A stretch of 64,000 nt of DNA, from contig JANAVB010015600.1 of NCBI GenBank assembly GCA_029216955.1, positions 30,288,374-30,352,373 on the forward strand, given 5' to 3'. Origin of the DNA: Iris pallida. Taxonomy: Eukaryota; Streptophyta; Magnoliopsida; Asparagales; Iridaceae. Shown here piece after piece: positions 48,743-63,239 of this stretch (its first letter is position 1; each line of letters starts with the position of its first letter). Made by a program: the position numbers and the translations under genes. The notes under the pieces were generated by a model. It was not told the DNA's origin. It did not search any database and saw only the letters and a program-made list of their open reading frames with translations.

Positions 48743-51126
48743 TAGAGCAACCCCTGCTTACCCGATAGGAAGCCCTTCTCCTTTATACAGATTACATGAT
48801 CAAATCTCTCTCCAAATATGGTTAATTTAAATTCAGATTTAAATCCCTATAAAATCAACTTTAATCCATGTTCAATTCCTAACATATCAGTGGGAAACCT
48901 ATTGGAAAATCAGATTAAATCTGTGTTTGTAGGAAACTATCTCATCTCCTCATAGCACGCCTCTACCTCAGTTCGTGCACGAAACCAAGACATCCCCCAA
49001 CCCCGGGACTATCAACCACCGCCAGCACAACGTCGCGAGCCGCCCTGACTCGTCGATGGCCGCCTGAGCGCCGTGCGCTGGCACAGCCACGTAGGCGCAA
49101 CAGCGACAACAAAAGTGTCTGCTAGTGGTCATCACCCAAGGTACCCTCCTTCGAATCCAGTTTTCTTCATATATAATCCTCGATTTTTTATTCTGTAAAC
49201 TCCAATATAGAGCCTATATGACCCCCTAGGAGATCCCGGTAGTAGTTTCAATTATAGTAGAAAAACATGTCCGCAAAATCGACCTGAAGTCGAAAAAAAC
49301 TATGCTAAAAAATAGAGTATTAGAACAGTCTAATACCCCAACTTGGAAGCCAGTTTCTGAGCCATGTATTAGGGTTTTTGAAAAACTAATTCAAAATAGG
49401 TGGAGACCACATATAGGAGTTGAAAACCCCTTTGGTAGATTTACTTTGCATACAGCATGCACAAATATATTCGCTTTCAAACATTGTGTAAAAACAGTTT
49501 CATAAACCATATAAACTTTAGAAAACATACCGATACGACGTACACCCTGACAAACCGAGCGACATGGTCGCACACTATATGCATCGAAAGGCTCATATAG
49601 ATGTTGTCGACGTGTGAGAACTGATGGAACTCGATTTTGTTGTGTGTGCGCGATAAAATCAGTGCGTATCAGTCAAGATACCCCCGTATCGATCTTTTAC
49701 AAACTTGGCCATAACTTTGTGTATGTTCGTCGTATCGAGACAAAACTTATGCCAACAGGACCGTATCAAAATTCTGGTCCTGTATGCCAAGTTTGGTCCG
49801 AATCTGAAAAGGTCGACCGGAACGCCTTTTTGGCGGGCCCGCGACCCGCTCTAGCAGACGAATTTATGCACGGTCCGTCGGAATCCAACTTTGGACATAC
49901 GGTTGGGTTTGTCCTCTCAAAGCGGATCTGTAGACATATAGTTTGCTGACTTTAGAGATCGTAGGTACTGGCACACGTTTCGGTACAAAAATGGGTCCAA
50001 CGACAGATATCGTTTTGATCCGAAATTACGATTTTGCTCCTGTTCTAGAATTGGACTTTTGGACAGACGTTTCCTAGACATATCTTTTATACTAAACACG
50101 TTCGTGATGTTTGTTTCAGCATCCGGAGCACTTTGTGGATTTTGATTTTCGTGCTGACGTTTCTGATTGTTGGATTTTGCTACATCTCGTACCACCCTCA
50201 GACAAGATACCTTACCATTTGCTGCCTATTTATTTTAGCTCATATTTTATGCATTTAATTATTATTTACTTTCTACAAAATAAACTGTGATACATGGCAT
50301 AATTTGATAGAATTTTACTGTTCAGTTCTATTTCCTGATATGTATTTCTTACACATTGAACTTAGATTTAAGGGACCACCCTTTGTGTGTTGCATTCATA
50401 GGCCTTGACACATTTTTACCACCTTGTTGCGAGTCGCATATAGAACTCGAACATGCGTGACTGGCTGGCCACCGGTACGTATAAGTCGTGCGATAGGATT
50501 AACCTCTAATAGAGTTTGCATGATTAGTTTGACTTAGCGGTTAATAGAGGCTCTATGTTGTGGATACAACATATTAGACATTGGGTGGGGAGGACAATAC
50601 CTTAGCGTATGGGCTACTATACACTTTACCTTTTGTAACTCGTGAGCTCCGTCGAAGACGTGGGTGTGATTACCCATGGATACTGACGGCCACTGACGTT
50701 CTGCGAAACGTTATGTTCTCTTGGGCCTCTGGTTCCCGTGGGGGGACCATGCCGATCCCATTTTAGCCCGGGCCCATACGTTGGAGGATGATCTTAAAAC
50801 TGAATACACTTAGACTGGTTAGGCTACCTTATTCGTTAGGTATGAGTACTCTTGGTTTGGGTACTTGTATCTGACCATGACTTGGAACAGTAACTTATCG
50901 CGGACTAGTTTACCACATCTTGTCCTTGTTTGGTTGTAGGTGTGGCTCACTACTCCGATGAGAAGGTACTGAACCTTGTTGTGGTCCGGATAAGATACTT
51001 CATCGTGGGTTAGTATGCCATCTCGTCCTTGTTTGGTTGGAGATATGGTACGCTAATTCAAAGGTGGGTATTAGACCATGTTATGATCCGATTGACTTAT
51101 TATTGAGCAGTATTTATTCTGTTTAT

Positions 51127-51186
51127 ATGGCATGATATTATGTATCTTATTACGTCCCCCTGAGGACCTGGTGATCTCTCCAGGTG
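51127..51186 (+). promoter_or_regulatory. Conserved acceptor-like block, element E
   Basis: Contains CCTGAGGACCTGGTGATCTC and then TCCAG/GTGTG, about 375 nt before the LTR end. It matches the blocks in C, D and F. Confidence 0.65.
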
Positions 51187-51557
51187 TGTGCACTTATCTT
51201 TCCGCAGGTGTTTTGGCCGAGATCGTGATCTTCTCCATTCCTTCGAAGATGATGTGTCTTGGATCTTTCTTGCCACCTTCGCTAAATCATTTCATATGTT
51301 ATGTATTTCTTTTCTTTTAAATCGTTGGTAGTGGATTTGTCTCCGCCCAATATCTTGTACAATGATTATTCGAAGTTGATTTATGACTTATCTTTTATTC
51401 TTTTATTTTATGGATAAGATTAGATTACTATTGGTTTACTGCATTCTACAGCTTATGTATACATACGAGGTTTCCATATATTGGAGTATATTTCATATAT
51501 ATACAGTTGGCATGTCTACGTACCTAGTCCTATATATTTTGGGACTGGGGCGGTACA

Positions 51558-52894
51558 TATTTTTATGGTGGCCCATGCAGGTCAAGATAAATTGTTTGGC
51601 TACTTTACCGTACCAAGCAAGCCTACGTATAGGATTAGAGTATAGGATCTCATCCACATGCTTGACCTCCATCCTTGATTCTATCTCAAACTCTCGCTTG
51701 ATTCCTTGATTCGTATCTCGCCTGATTCCTCTCTATCGTAAATCTTAACTTTCCTTCATGCTTGATAGGGGTTAGAAGAATGACTTGTAGACCTCATTGG
51801 TACACTTATATTACTAGTTGAATTCTTATAAGTTGGGTAGAGTGCCTCACGACATAGTATTTTCTACGTCCTTATGACCCATTATAGAGGATACTACTTG
51901 GATTATCTAGACTATAAAGCCTTAGAGGACCATTTCTCATTTTATCAACCAAAGCCTTAGACAAGAAAACAGTAGGACGACTGTATAGGCATAACATCGG
52001 ACAAGACTTAGATCCCTAAGGAACTTGAATTATTTGTATTTTTTTTATCGTTATCTCGTGTACTCATATTTTACCAACTTGACCAATACTGCTATTATAG
52101 CCTAGTTTTGCAAACTTACCCTTTTATTGAGCTTGTTCAAGACATATGTTATCTGGACATGTCCACTAACATATTGTCTAATCAGAACCGGTGCATGATG
52201 GTCTGATCAACCTAGTGCACTTGGTTCGCTCTTCGATTATTTTACATGGATTGAGATATAGTTAAACTTGTCCTTTAGGATCTCATCCATAACGATCTTG
52301 ACAACTTCCTTTTGAAATATTAATACGTCTTTGAAACCCATATTTACAATTCGATCCCATCTCCCTCGAACACTTATTGTTTCGTCACCTCCTTCGAAAA
52401 AAATGCTCGTAGACACGAAGTATTTTTCTTTGACTATGAGGGCTATATAGACACAATTGTTTCCATCTATGCAAAATCAGAGAACTAACTCCAAACTCGA
52501 ATCATATCTACTGTATCACATTATCTATTATGTCAATTAGTATTCTTTAATAATCAGGAGTCGAGGTACTACATCACGACTTTAAAATTTTCTAACCTCA
52601 TTAATCATAAACCCTTGTCTTCTTTCGATAGAGTATAGATTGTAAGGCTTCTAAATTTTAGGATAATAGTATTACCGATTGATTAGGATATGATGTTTTC
52701 TATTAGGATGATAAATTAGTACCTCATGAACTCCCACTTCCTATCTAGATCATTTGGTGTCCCCGACCGTGACATTGCTATTCGGAGCACGAGACCAGCT
52801 GTTATCTTCCAACAAATTCTATATACAAGACCTAGACGAGTCCACCTTCATGTAGACATATTATGTCCCATCATTTGGTGTCCCCGACCGTGAC
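51558..52894 (+). mobile_element. Element E interior, non-coding
   Basis: No gene. The first 700 bp resemble the reversed interior of element C, including an internal GTTGGGTAGAG motif near 51830. A 26-bp sequence starting CATTTGGTGTCCCCGACC occurs at 52751 and again at 52872, where it adjoins the truncated LTR. Confidence 0.7.
51566..51583 (+). promoter_or_regulatory. Primer-binding site of element E, tRNA-Ile(AAU)
   Basis: TGGTGGCCCATGCAGGTC is the same 18 bases as in B2, 8 nt after the LTR end. Confidence 0.85.
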
Positions 52895-55411
<2,517 letters not shown>

Positions 55412-56270
55412 ATGTCAGCATCATCATTACTTACTTTTGTTGGCTACATCTGTCTTTGCCACATGGCTGGCCGATCACTCGCATGCGCCTCCACAGCCAT
55501 GCGCCTAGAAGTCTGCATGCACCTCAAAAGCCATGCGCTCCGACTTACTCTTGATCCCAAATGACATAAGCCAAGTCTTTGCATGTGCCTCCACAGCCAT
55601 GCACTCGAAGCTCTGCATGCACCTCAGAAGCCATGCGCCCAGACTTGTCTGTGACCTCTAAAAGTTGTAGACCAAGTCGCCCCATACGCCAGAACACGTA
55701 CCACGTGTCATTTGACTCAGTTCTATCTACGAATGGGTGCTAACCACCCAAGATCTCAGCAACAACTGAATCTCCACAACTGCCATGTGTCAGCTCCATC
55801 GTAGCCCAATAGAACAGTTCAACAAATTTGGCTTCAACTCAGGGCACATCATCCATGCGCCCTATAGTATCAGCCATGTGGTGTTCCCATATACAGACAT
55901 ATCCTACATATGCATGCATGAGCAGACCAGTCTGCTGCCTATAAATAGAAGGATCATTCCTTCATACACACACAAAGAGGGGGATCATCATATCTACATA
56001 CAGAGACAAGAAAAGACACGTAACGTCTACTTCTCCTCCAAATGCTCCGGCATCCAGAGCAGCCCAGACCTTCAGAGAATTCAAGATCGTCGTCAGATCA
56101 TCAACGGAGTCAATGCATTACCACTCGCTCTACCGATACATTTCCCAGATAAAAATAAAAGTATACTCCTAGGACTACATCTAAGTCCTATATTGTATAT
56201 TGTCCTGTTTGTAATTAAAATACCAAAGTTTTATTCAAAAAAAATCTTGTCACATTTTCGATGGCAAACA
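55412..56270 (+). mobile_element. Tat-like LTR fragment
   Basis: No gene. Repeated CATGCGCCTCCACAGC-type words (55480-55640) precede a TATA box (CTATAAATAG near 55943) and a leader. It ends ATGGCAAACA at 56270, the same bases that end the Tat-like LTR at 62829. No target duplication was found, so it is a fragment or an eroded solo LTR. Confidence 0.55.
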
Positions 56271-57140
56271 CTTGGTACCATATGTTTTTTATAAATGGTT
56301 TGGTAATTGGCCCTTGTTCTCTGTCTGCCTTATATGCAGGGACCTCTGATACCTTCTTGTCCACTTGCTGGTCTCAATAGTAGCACCTTAGGTCAGTCTC
56401 CCACCCCTTTGCTTAGGTAAGACTGATACCTACTTGTGCCAATCTGAACCAAGGTGGACTGGTACGAGTACCTACTGATCCTATTCATGGTAAATAAAGT
56501 CTTCTACTCTATCTAAACTCTAGTATCCTCAACTAATAATATCCTAGGATAGATAGTTTTGTAAATGGCCACACTTTTAACCTCCCCTACTCTCATAATG
56601 CAACATGGTGTCTCGGGACTGTAATCAAGGCGACTGATACGTGATATGTGACTTGCATGTCAACTTATAACTGACATAGGATGTACAAGGGATGCATGAT
56701 ATGCATTTGACCTTTCAGTATGTAGACCGATCAGTCTATTTTTAATTGATGCCTCCCTCTAAGTATCCAATCATCTGATCCCAAAGACTATACTATTGTG
56801 TACCCAATTGTTTCATGGTTCTTCTTATAGGTGGACATTCGTGCAAGTGCAACCTGGACAGGGCGATAACCGTTCCTGCATCTGCTACTGCTACCCCCTA
56901 AACCTGTACTAAGTGATACAACAATTGCGAGCTGATATAAGACGTTCAGCTACCATGTTAGTATGCAGGTGATACCTTATGTGCAACTGTTCTCAGGGTT
57001 CAGGATCGCATCGATCTACATTACTTAATATCAATTTTAAGATACATGGATGAACTAACCGCTTAGTTTTTCTATACTCCCTTATTCGATTTCCAAGATC
57101 CACCCCATTAAACTCTTCTTAACATTTAATCAAATACTTG
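56271..57140. other. Unassigned non-coding stretch
   Basis: About 870 bp without convincing open frames, repeats or matches to other parts of the window. Confidence 0.5.
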
Positions 57141-57279
57141 GTGTAAGATAGAGGTTTCAAAGAGAGACAAGGAATTACCGACAGGCTTGATGACTGGTCT
57201 CCTCGACATATGACTTCTATTTGTGATGAAGAAGAGGCAAGAATGCAGATAATAGAGAGGGGGGTCGGCTGCCTCTGTT

Positions 57280-57356
<77 letters not shown>

Positions 57357-57492
57357 TAAGACATAGGTTTCAAAGAGAGGCTGGGAATTACCTGACAGGC
57401 TTGATGACTGGTCTCCTCGACGTGCGATTGCTATTCCTGATGAAGAAGAGGCATGAATGTAGATGATAGAGAGGGGGTCGGCTACCTTTATT

Positions 57493-57586
<94 letters not shown>
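57141..57586. repeat. Duplicated 142-bp unit, each copy followed by an AT run
   Basis: The unit GTGTAAGA...TTATCAT occurs at 57141-57282 and 57354-57494. Each is followed by (AT)n, at 57283-57352 and 57495-57586. The copies differ at many sites, so the duplication is not new. Confidence 0.85.
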
Positions 57587-57588
<2 letters not shown>

Positions 57589-57986
57589 ATGTTTGATTTA
57601 AAGAAGAGATAAGAGAATCAGATTTAAAATCGGGTTAGGATGGGAAGGAAATAGTACAAACATATTTAAACTAAGATTTGGTATTGGCTTTTCAAGGTTT
57701 GGTTATATCTTCTATTCGAAGAGGGAAATTTGAACTCAGGGTTGTAGCCGTTTGGTATTTGAATTATTAGAGTTTCACTAAGCCCCCTTCCTCTAATTGG
57801 ATTTACAAGCTGGGTCCTCCCTTTGGTCTAATTACTTGTGTATTACAAAATCCCTTTTTATTAATAAGTGTTTACAGTACTCTCTCTCTCTCTCTCTATT
57901 ATAACTTTATACAATTAGTCTGTAACCTTATAAAAGTATTTCATTTAGTGCAAAAAAATATTCGTAACACAAAAAGGAAATTACCA
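57587..57986 (-). repeat. End of element F 3' LTR (left copy, start unclear)
   Basis: AT-rich sequence ending TTACCA at 57986, next to a purine-tract motif (minus strand TTTTTAAGGTGAC, preceded by TTTCGAGGACGAAATT). A CT microsatellite is at 57880-57897. The LTR start is not recognisable. Confidence 0.5.
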
Positions 57987-58139
57987 GTCACCTTAAAAAT
58001 AATTTCGTCCTCGAAATTTAATAAAGCTAATCTATTAGATTGAGTAGTCCAAAATATATTGTTATTAAAATATTTCAAGTACTCATAAGTCAAAGTGTAA
58101 TATAGGCTTATCAATAATACTACTGCCATAATATACTAG

Positions 58140-59587
58140 GAATTACCGTCAACTCCCCTTGTGGTATCGTCATATCCTCCATGATCATGGCAAAAGCTTG
58201 TCCTCCTTGCGCGATTGGTAACGGTGGGGCAGTCGTATTTTTCTTCGGACAATATCGAGATATATGCTGGTTGGATCCACAAGTATAACACAACCCTAAC
58301 CATTTACGACAATCTTCTTGGATGTGCCCCCTCTTTGTGCAATACTGGCAGGTAGGAACATCTTGGCCTTGATATGGGGCTACTCGCGGCTGCTGATGAT
58401 ACTGCTGCGCTGGGGTCTTCTTTGGGACATTGGGACATTTTGCTGCTCCCGATTGGTTGCTTCATCCTCATTAAGCATGTCAATCTCTCTTCGGCTTGTG
58501 CTCCAGCTCTTTCTCTACTGCTTGTACGACCTTTATAATCCCCTCGTAGGTAGTAGCTTGACTGGTGGCGATGGCTAGGCGAATCTCGTAGGATAATCCC
58601 TTCTTGAACTACCGAGCCTTGCTTGTAGGGGTCATGCTCTCTGCGAAGCGGCTGAGGCGAGAAAACTCTGCGATGTACTCGTCGATGGTGAGGTTGCCCT
58701 GCTCCAGACTCTCAAACTGACTCTTCAATGCCTCTCGAGCTACGTCGAGGTAGAACTTCTTCTTGAACAGCTCCTTGAACTCTTTCCATGTCACATCGGA
58801 TGTGACAAGTCGGGGCTCATATCTATACCATGATTGGGCGATGTCGTAAAGTTGCATGCTGACTGACTCGATCTTCAGGTCTTTGGCTACTCGAGCCATC
58901 CGAAGAAATCGATCCACGTTCTCCAACCACTCATCTGCGTAAAGAATCTCTTCCGTCCCAGTAAATTCTTTGGGCTTAAGGTCCATGAAGTTCTTGGAAG
59001 TTCTAGGACGTGGTCGAGGAGCATCTCTAGTCTGAAGAGCCTCTCCCAAAGTATTACGAAAGATGTTGTTTTACGCCGTCTGGGAAGTGATGAGTTGCTG
59101 AAAGATCCCCATGAGCGTAACATTGTCCAATGCATGTGGCAGAGGCAGAACAGGTGCTGGATATACGGCAGGTGTTGGACGTATAACAGGTGTTGGATGC
59201 ATGGTAGGAGCTGGATACATCGCTTGTGCTGGGTGCATGGTAGGTGTTGGATACATCGCTGGTGCTGGGTGTATGATGGGTGCTAGATACATCGCCGGTA
59301 CTAGGTGCATGGTAGGTACTGAATGTGGAACATGTGTGCTGGATGAAGAACATATGCTGGTGGTGGATCAAGTGCTGGGGGTAGAACGGGTGTTGCTGGT
59401 GGAGTCTGCGGAGGAAATTACGGGGTGGTGGAATGTCGTCTCTGCGTAACCTCGAATAGTATTGTTGAGCCAGGTCGCCCTGATGAGTAAGCTGGCCTCC
59501 TTGCGTCGGTGGGGTTCCGCATGTAAAAAATATGCCTGTAGTTGGTGGGGTGTTCAGGGGAATGTTGTTCATGTCTTGAGAATCCAT
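58140..59587 (-). pseudogene. Element F gag (degenerate)
   Basis: Retrotransposon gag, which forms the particle and binds RNA. The N-terminal part (59071-59587) has Pro/His/Thr-rich repeats of about 12 residues like APAMYPAPTMHP, and needs a frameshift near 59310. A TAA lies near 59070. The conserved capsid part (58609-59049) has ADEWLENVDRFLRM, ESVSMQLYDIAQSWY and TWKEFKELFKKKFY. After a stop at 58609, two CX2CX4HX4C knuckles can be read at about 58250-58350 (CQYCTKRGHIQEDC and CYTCGSNQHISRYC), followed by a short protease-like lead that ends near 58140. It is related to, but distinct from, gag of element A. Confidence 0.85.
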
Positions 59588-59773
59588 TTAACTACAACAG
59601 AATAAAACATTTTAGCCGTTGAAGAATTTCAAGGAGGATGCAAGTCAAGGATTCAATGAAAATCAAGGACAGAGATCAATAATGAGTCCAGATATGTGGA
59701 TGAGATCCTAATAGCCTAATCCTATTAGCAGGCTCACGTCGGTACAGTAACGTAACCAAAGTGATTAATGTAG

Positions 59774-59791
59774 GACCTGCATGGACCACCA
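59774..59791 (-). promoter_or_regulatory. Primer-binding site of element F, tRNA-Ile(AAU)
   Basis: GACCTGCATGGACCACCA has one mismatch to the consensus of the window and lies 8 nt from the LTR. Confidence 0.8.
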
Positions 59792-59799
59792 AAAAAATT

Positions 59800-60643
59800 T
59801 GTCACGATCCATACCTGCTTTCGAATATGAGTCTGTGTCCAAGTCCAGCCTACGCCGCAGTGTCGACGGTAGAACGTTGTCTAGTATACACGAGTCATAG
59901 GAATCTAGAATCATATGGTAATCTATATCTCATCCACAGAAAAAAAATACAATTAAGATCAATAAAATGTCAATAAAACTGAATAATATAGAATAATATA
60001 AACTGAATGTTTTCAAGTAATCAAGAATCTAAGTCACGTCCGGTGGATACAAATCTACTACCAGCAGACAAAAATAAAAGACATGAAGTAAAATAACTGA
60101 ATCCAAACTACTAATCATCAATGACACCCTCAGCTGCAGTAGTACTGTGGTCTGATGCTGGCTCAAACCCGTTCGTCTGCACATGGCTCAAGTTCGGATA
60201 AACCTGAAGAGATCATCAGGTCCTCAGGGGACTAACAAGATACATAAAACATACATATCTGACAGTTTATCATGCGTGAAAAAATACATGATATAAACAG
60301 AAAAAGATTAAGCAATGACGATACACGAATATGTGAATAACTACGTATAAATGAACTGCTGGAAGAAAACAAGCAAACAAGAGATCAACGGATACCAAAC
60401 CCTCGCCCCGAGTGTGGACTCACAGGTTTGAACAAATCACTAACCCTCGTCCCGAGTGTGGACTTGCATGTTAGTTCAAGACAAATACCCTCGTCTCGAG
60501 TGTGGACTCGTAGGTGCAAACAGTCAACCCTTGCTCTGTGTGTGGACTCGCAGGTTACAAGAATCGAAACAAGGAAATAGCAGTTCAGTTTATAGCGTAC
60601 TCATTCACCCATTCTATAATACGACTCAATCAAGTACACAGAA
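59800..60643 (-). repeat. Element F 5' LTR, 3' portion
   Basis: Starts TGTCACGATCC. It holds the conserved acceptor-like block (60202-60268) and four hairpin units of the D type (60395-60560), for example CAAACC/GGTTTG and ACTAAC/GTTAGT. It is cut at 60643 by an A-like LTR, and the rest is not seen. Confidence 0.75.
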
Positions 60644-61294
60644 TGTAACGCCCCAGAACCAGAATACTGGAGAGCGGGGGCATACATAGCCAGTTACGTA
60701 TAATAAAATAGAATCCACCCCACTATACAGTCACGACTGTCTAGATATATGAGGGTTTAACTACAATCCATCAGTCTCCTATGGTCAATAACAAGCCTAA
60801 ATGCCTCAATCTCAAGCAAGCAAGTAAAGTTACAAGATGTAAGATAACCAAATATACAATAGTAAGGCGTCCCAAACATTACATATTCAGCTGATCATGA
60901 AGCTAGTCGTTTCAAAATGTGAGGACTAGCAGGAGTTTAGTCATACATGATCAACCCTAGGATCTTTCAATCATGTGACAGCCCGTAGGAAGACAGTGAT
61001 AAGGTATGCAATACGAGCTAACAGGTGCTCGCCGGCTAAATGTCTCAAAATGAGACTTTTACAATAGAGTAGGAGAGCCAAAAATAAACCCACTCATTGC
61101 CCTGGTTATGCCTGGTGGTCACCATCGGACTAGAAAGTCGGTAGATCCTCTGGAGCTGCTCCAAAATCTAGCCATACAAAACCAGCTGGGTCAGATCCCA
61201 GAAAGAGCAAGTGCCACAAAGAAGGCTTCACTTAAGAACTAAAACCAGCATATCAGAAATAAATATTAAAAGTAGTTACAAAAGAGCTTGATAA
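60644..61294 (-). repeat. Element-A-like LTR fragment
   Basis: Starts TGTAACGCCCCAGAACCAG and follows the element A LTR for about 640 bp with many differences. It is interrupted at 61294 by the Tat-like LTR. No gene is present. Confidence 0.8.
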
Positions 61295-62829
61295 TGTAGA
61301 AGCATGCAAATAAACAGGAAATCCTATGTGGCTCAAGACTAGGAGAGTTTTATGCGGCTCAAAAGTTCATTAGAGTGCCATGCGGCTCAAAAGTTCATTA
61401 GAGTTCCATGCGGCTCAAAAGTTCATTAGAGTTTCATGTGGCTCAAAAATCTCCCTAGCTCCATGCGGTTCTATGTAGCGGCCTCATTCAATGCCACGTA
61501 CAGCTAGCCATCAAGCAGCGGCCTCATTTAATGCTCTGACACAACAAGGTGGCTCTGACATAAAGAAGAACTGATAGCTCTGACACTAAGCTGCGATGAT
61601 GACTCTGACATAAAGGCGTGCTCCTCGGGAAACAAAGAAAATCTTGATAGCTGGCACGATCCATCAAATCCTAAAGTCTTCCATATAGCTTTGACACGTC
61701 GCCAGCTGCATGCGGTTCAGATGGAGGCCACCCCCATGCGACTGCTACTCTCATGCAGCTCGGATCATGGGGGCCATCTTCATGCAGCTAGAATCCCGAG
61801 AGGCGACCCCCATGCGGCTGCTACTCTCATGCGGCTCGGATCATGGGGACCATCTCCATGCGGCTCAAATGCTGAGAGGCCACGTCCATGCAGCATTGAC
61901 ACGTGGCCAACCTCATGCGGTTCAAATCCTGAGAAGCTATCCTCATGCGGCTCAGATTTCGGAGGCCATACCTATGCGGCTGCCACCTTCATGCGGTTCA
62001 AATCCTGAGAAGCCACCCTCATGCGGCTCTGTCAAGACACCCTGTCCCTGTGGCTCGCGGTTAGGACACGTGGCAGAGGATCAGTTCCCCCGATTCGCTG
62101 CATAATGATGGTTGGACACGTGGCACTAAATCAATCAAGATTTATCCACCCAGATTTGTTTCTATCAACAAATACTAACAACCAGATTTAGTACAATCAT
62201 CATAATTATCCGGATCAAATCAGATTTATTATAATCAAGCAAATTAAACAGGTGGCAAAATATCCGAGCTTGCCATAACAAATCACAAAGATTCATGGCA
62301 ATCAACATTAATTGCCCATACGGATTTGGCGTAATCAACATTAACTGCCCAGATTTGTTACAATCAAGATTAACGGCCCAGATTAATTGTCAACAAAATA
62401 GGATCAAGGAAAATGGTAATTAATCCTCAAACTGCTGACTTTTCAAGAGGAAATCATTGCAAACCCTAATGATCACACCCCACTCCTATAAATAGCAAGG
62501 TGCCATTCTCTTACAAAAGAGTGAGAAGAACCCGGCTGGACACACAGAGAGATAAAGGCACGCACAGAAGAGTCTTTCCACACATTCCGAGAGCATTTCT
62601 TCATCAGAGCCAAGGCTACGTCCGATCATCCAAGGAGTAAGGCAGAGCTGCCGTCGCTTTCCCAAGCCTCTACCGCCACCCCCCAGAATCAAAAATAAAC
62701 AATCGTACTTAGATTATTGTACCTAGGTTTTCGTCCCAATGCTTTTTTTGTTCGAACGAGTTTGTATTGTGAGTCTAAGTTCAGTCCTCCTATAAAATTG
62801 TTTTGCACTTTTACAATCAATGGCAAACA
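61295..62829 (+). repeat. 5' LTR of Tat/Ogre-like element
   Basis: Starts about TGTAGAAGCATG and ends ATGGCAAACA. Tandem repeats include a 28-bp CATGCGGCTCAAAAGTTC unit (61365-61440), CATGCGGCT-rich units (61700-62035) and degenerate CAGATTTGTTACAATCAA units (62150-62400). A TATA box, TATAAATAG, is at 62487-62495. The exact start is inferred from loss of similarity to the A-like LTR. Confidence 0.65.
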
Positions 62830-62832
62830 CGA

Positions 62833-62850
62833 TGGCGAATCTGCTGGGGA
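62833..62850 (+). promoter_or_regulatory. Primer-binding site, Ogre/Tat type
   Basis: TGGCGAATCTGCTGGGGA lies 3 nt after the LTR end. It resembles the site of Ogre/Tat elements, thought to pair with tRNA-Arg, with one difference from the form I recall. Confidence 0.6.
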
Positions 62851-63239
62851 CTAACTTCTCTACGGCTGAGGAATTGGTGACGCAATCGGACGCAGCCAAA
62901 CTTGGCTCCACTCAACAAATGCTGGTCGCCCGGTTCGACCAGCAGGCATTTGAAGAAATGCTCTCCGATGGGAGCGCTGGCCCGGTCCAGCGGCGAGCCC
63001 GTACGAAGAAAGCCCATAGGGAGTGGAGGCCCAAATCATTCGCTCCTCCCTAAGCTCTCGAAGGAGTACTCTTTGTTGCCCAAAACGGCAGAGAAGACTC
63101 TCTTACGGCCCAACTTCAGACCATAAAGGACTCTGATGTTCCCAAGTCTGGCAGAGGAAAACACTACGATGTTGGACTTGCAGGGATAAAGGGTAACTCT
63201 ATACGGTCCAGGAAGAAGCCGCAAAAGGGTGCTAGCCGC

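Larger units (their letters stand above)
57987..59799 (-). mobile_element. Element F interior: gag without pol
   Basis: The interior runs from a tRNA-Ile primer site (59774-59791) through gag to the purine tract. It lacks protease, reverse transcriptase and integrase. The coding sequence ends about 150 bp before the tract. Confidence 0.75.

Noticed and set aside
55785..56294. 169-codon frame on the plus strand
   Set aside because: Spans the TATA box and leader of an LTR fragment and has no recognisable domain.
62820..63053. 77-codon frame starting at the Tat-like LTR end as a separate gene
   Set aside because: Its ATG lies within the LTR end and primer site. It is in frame with the longer ORF after one TAA, so it is more likely the upstream part of that frame.
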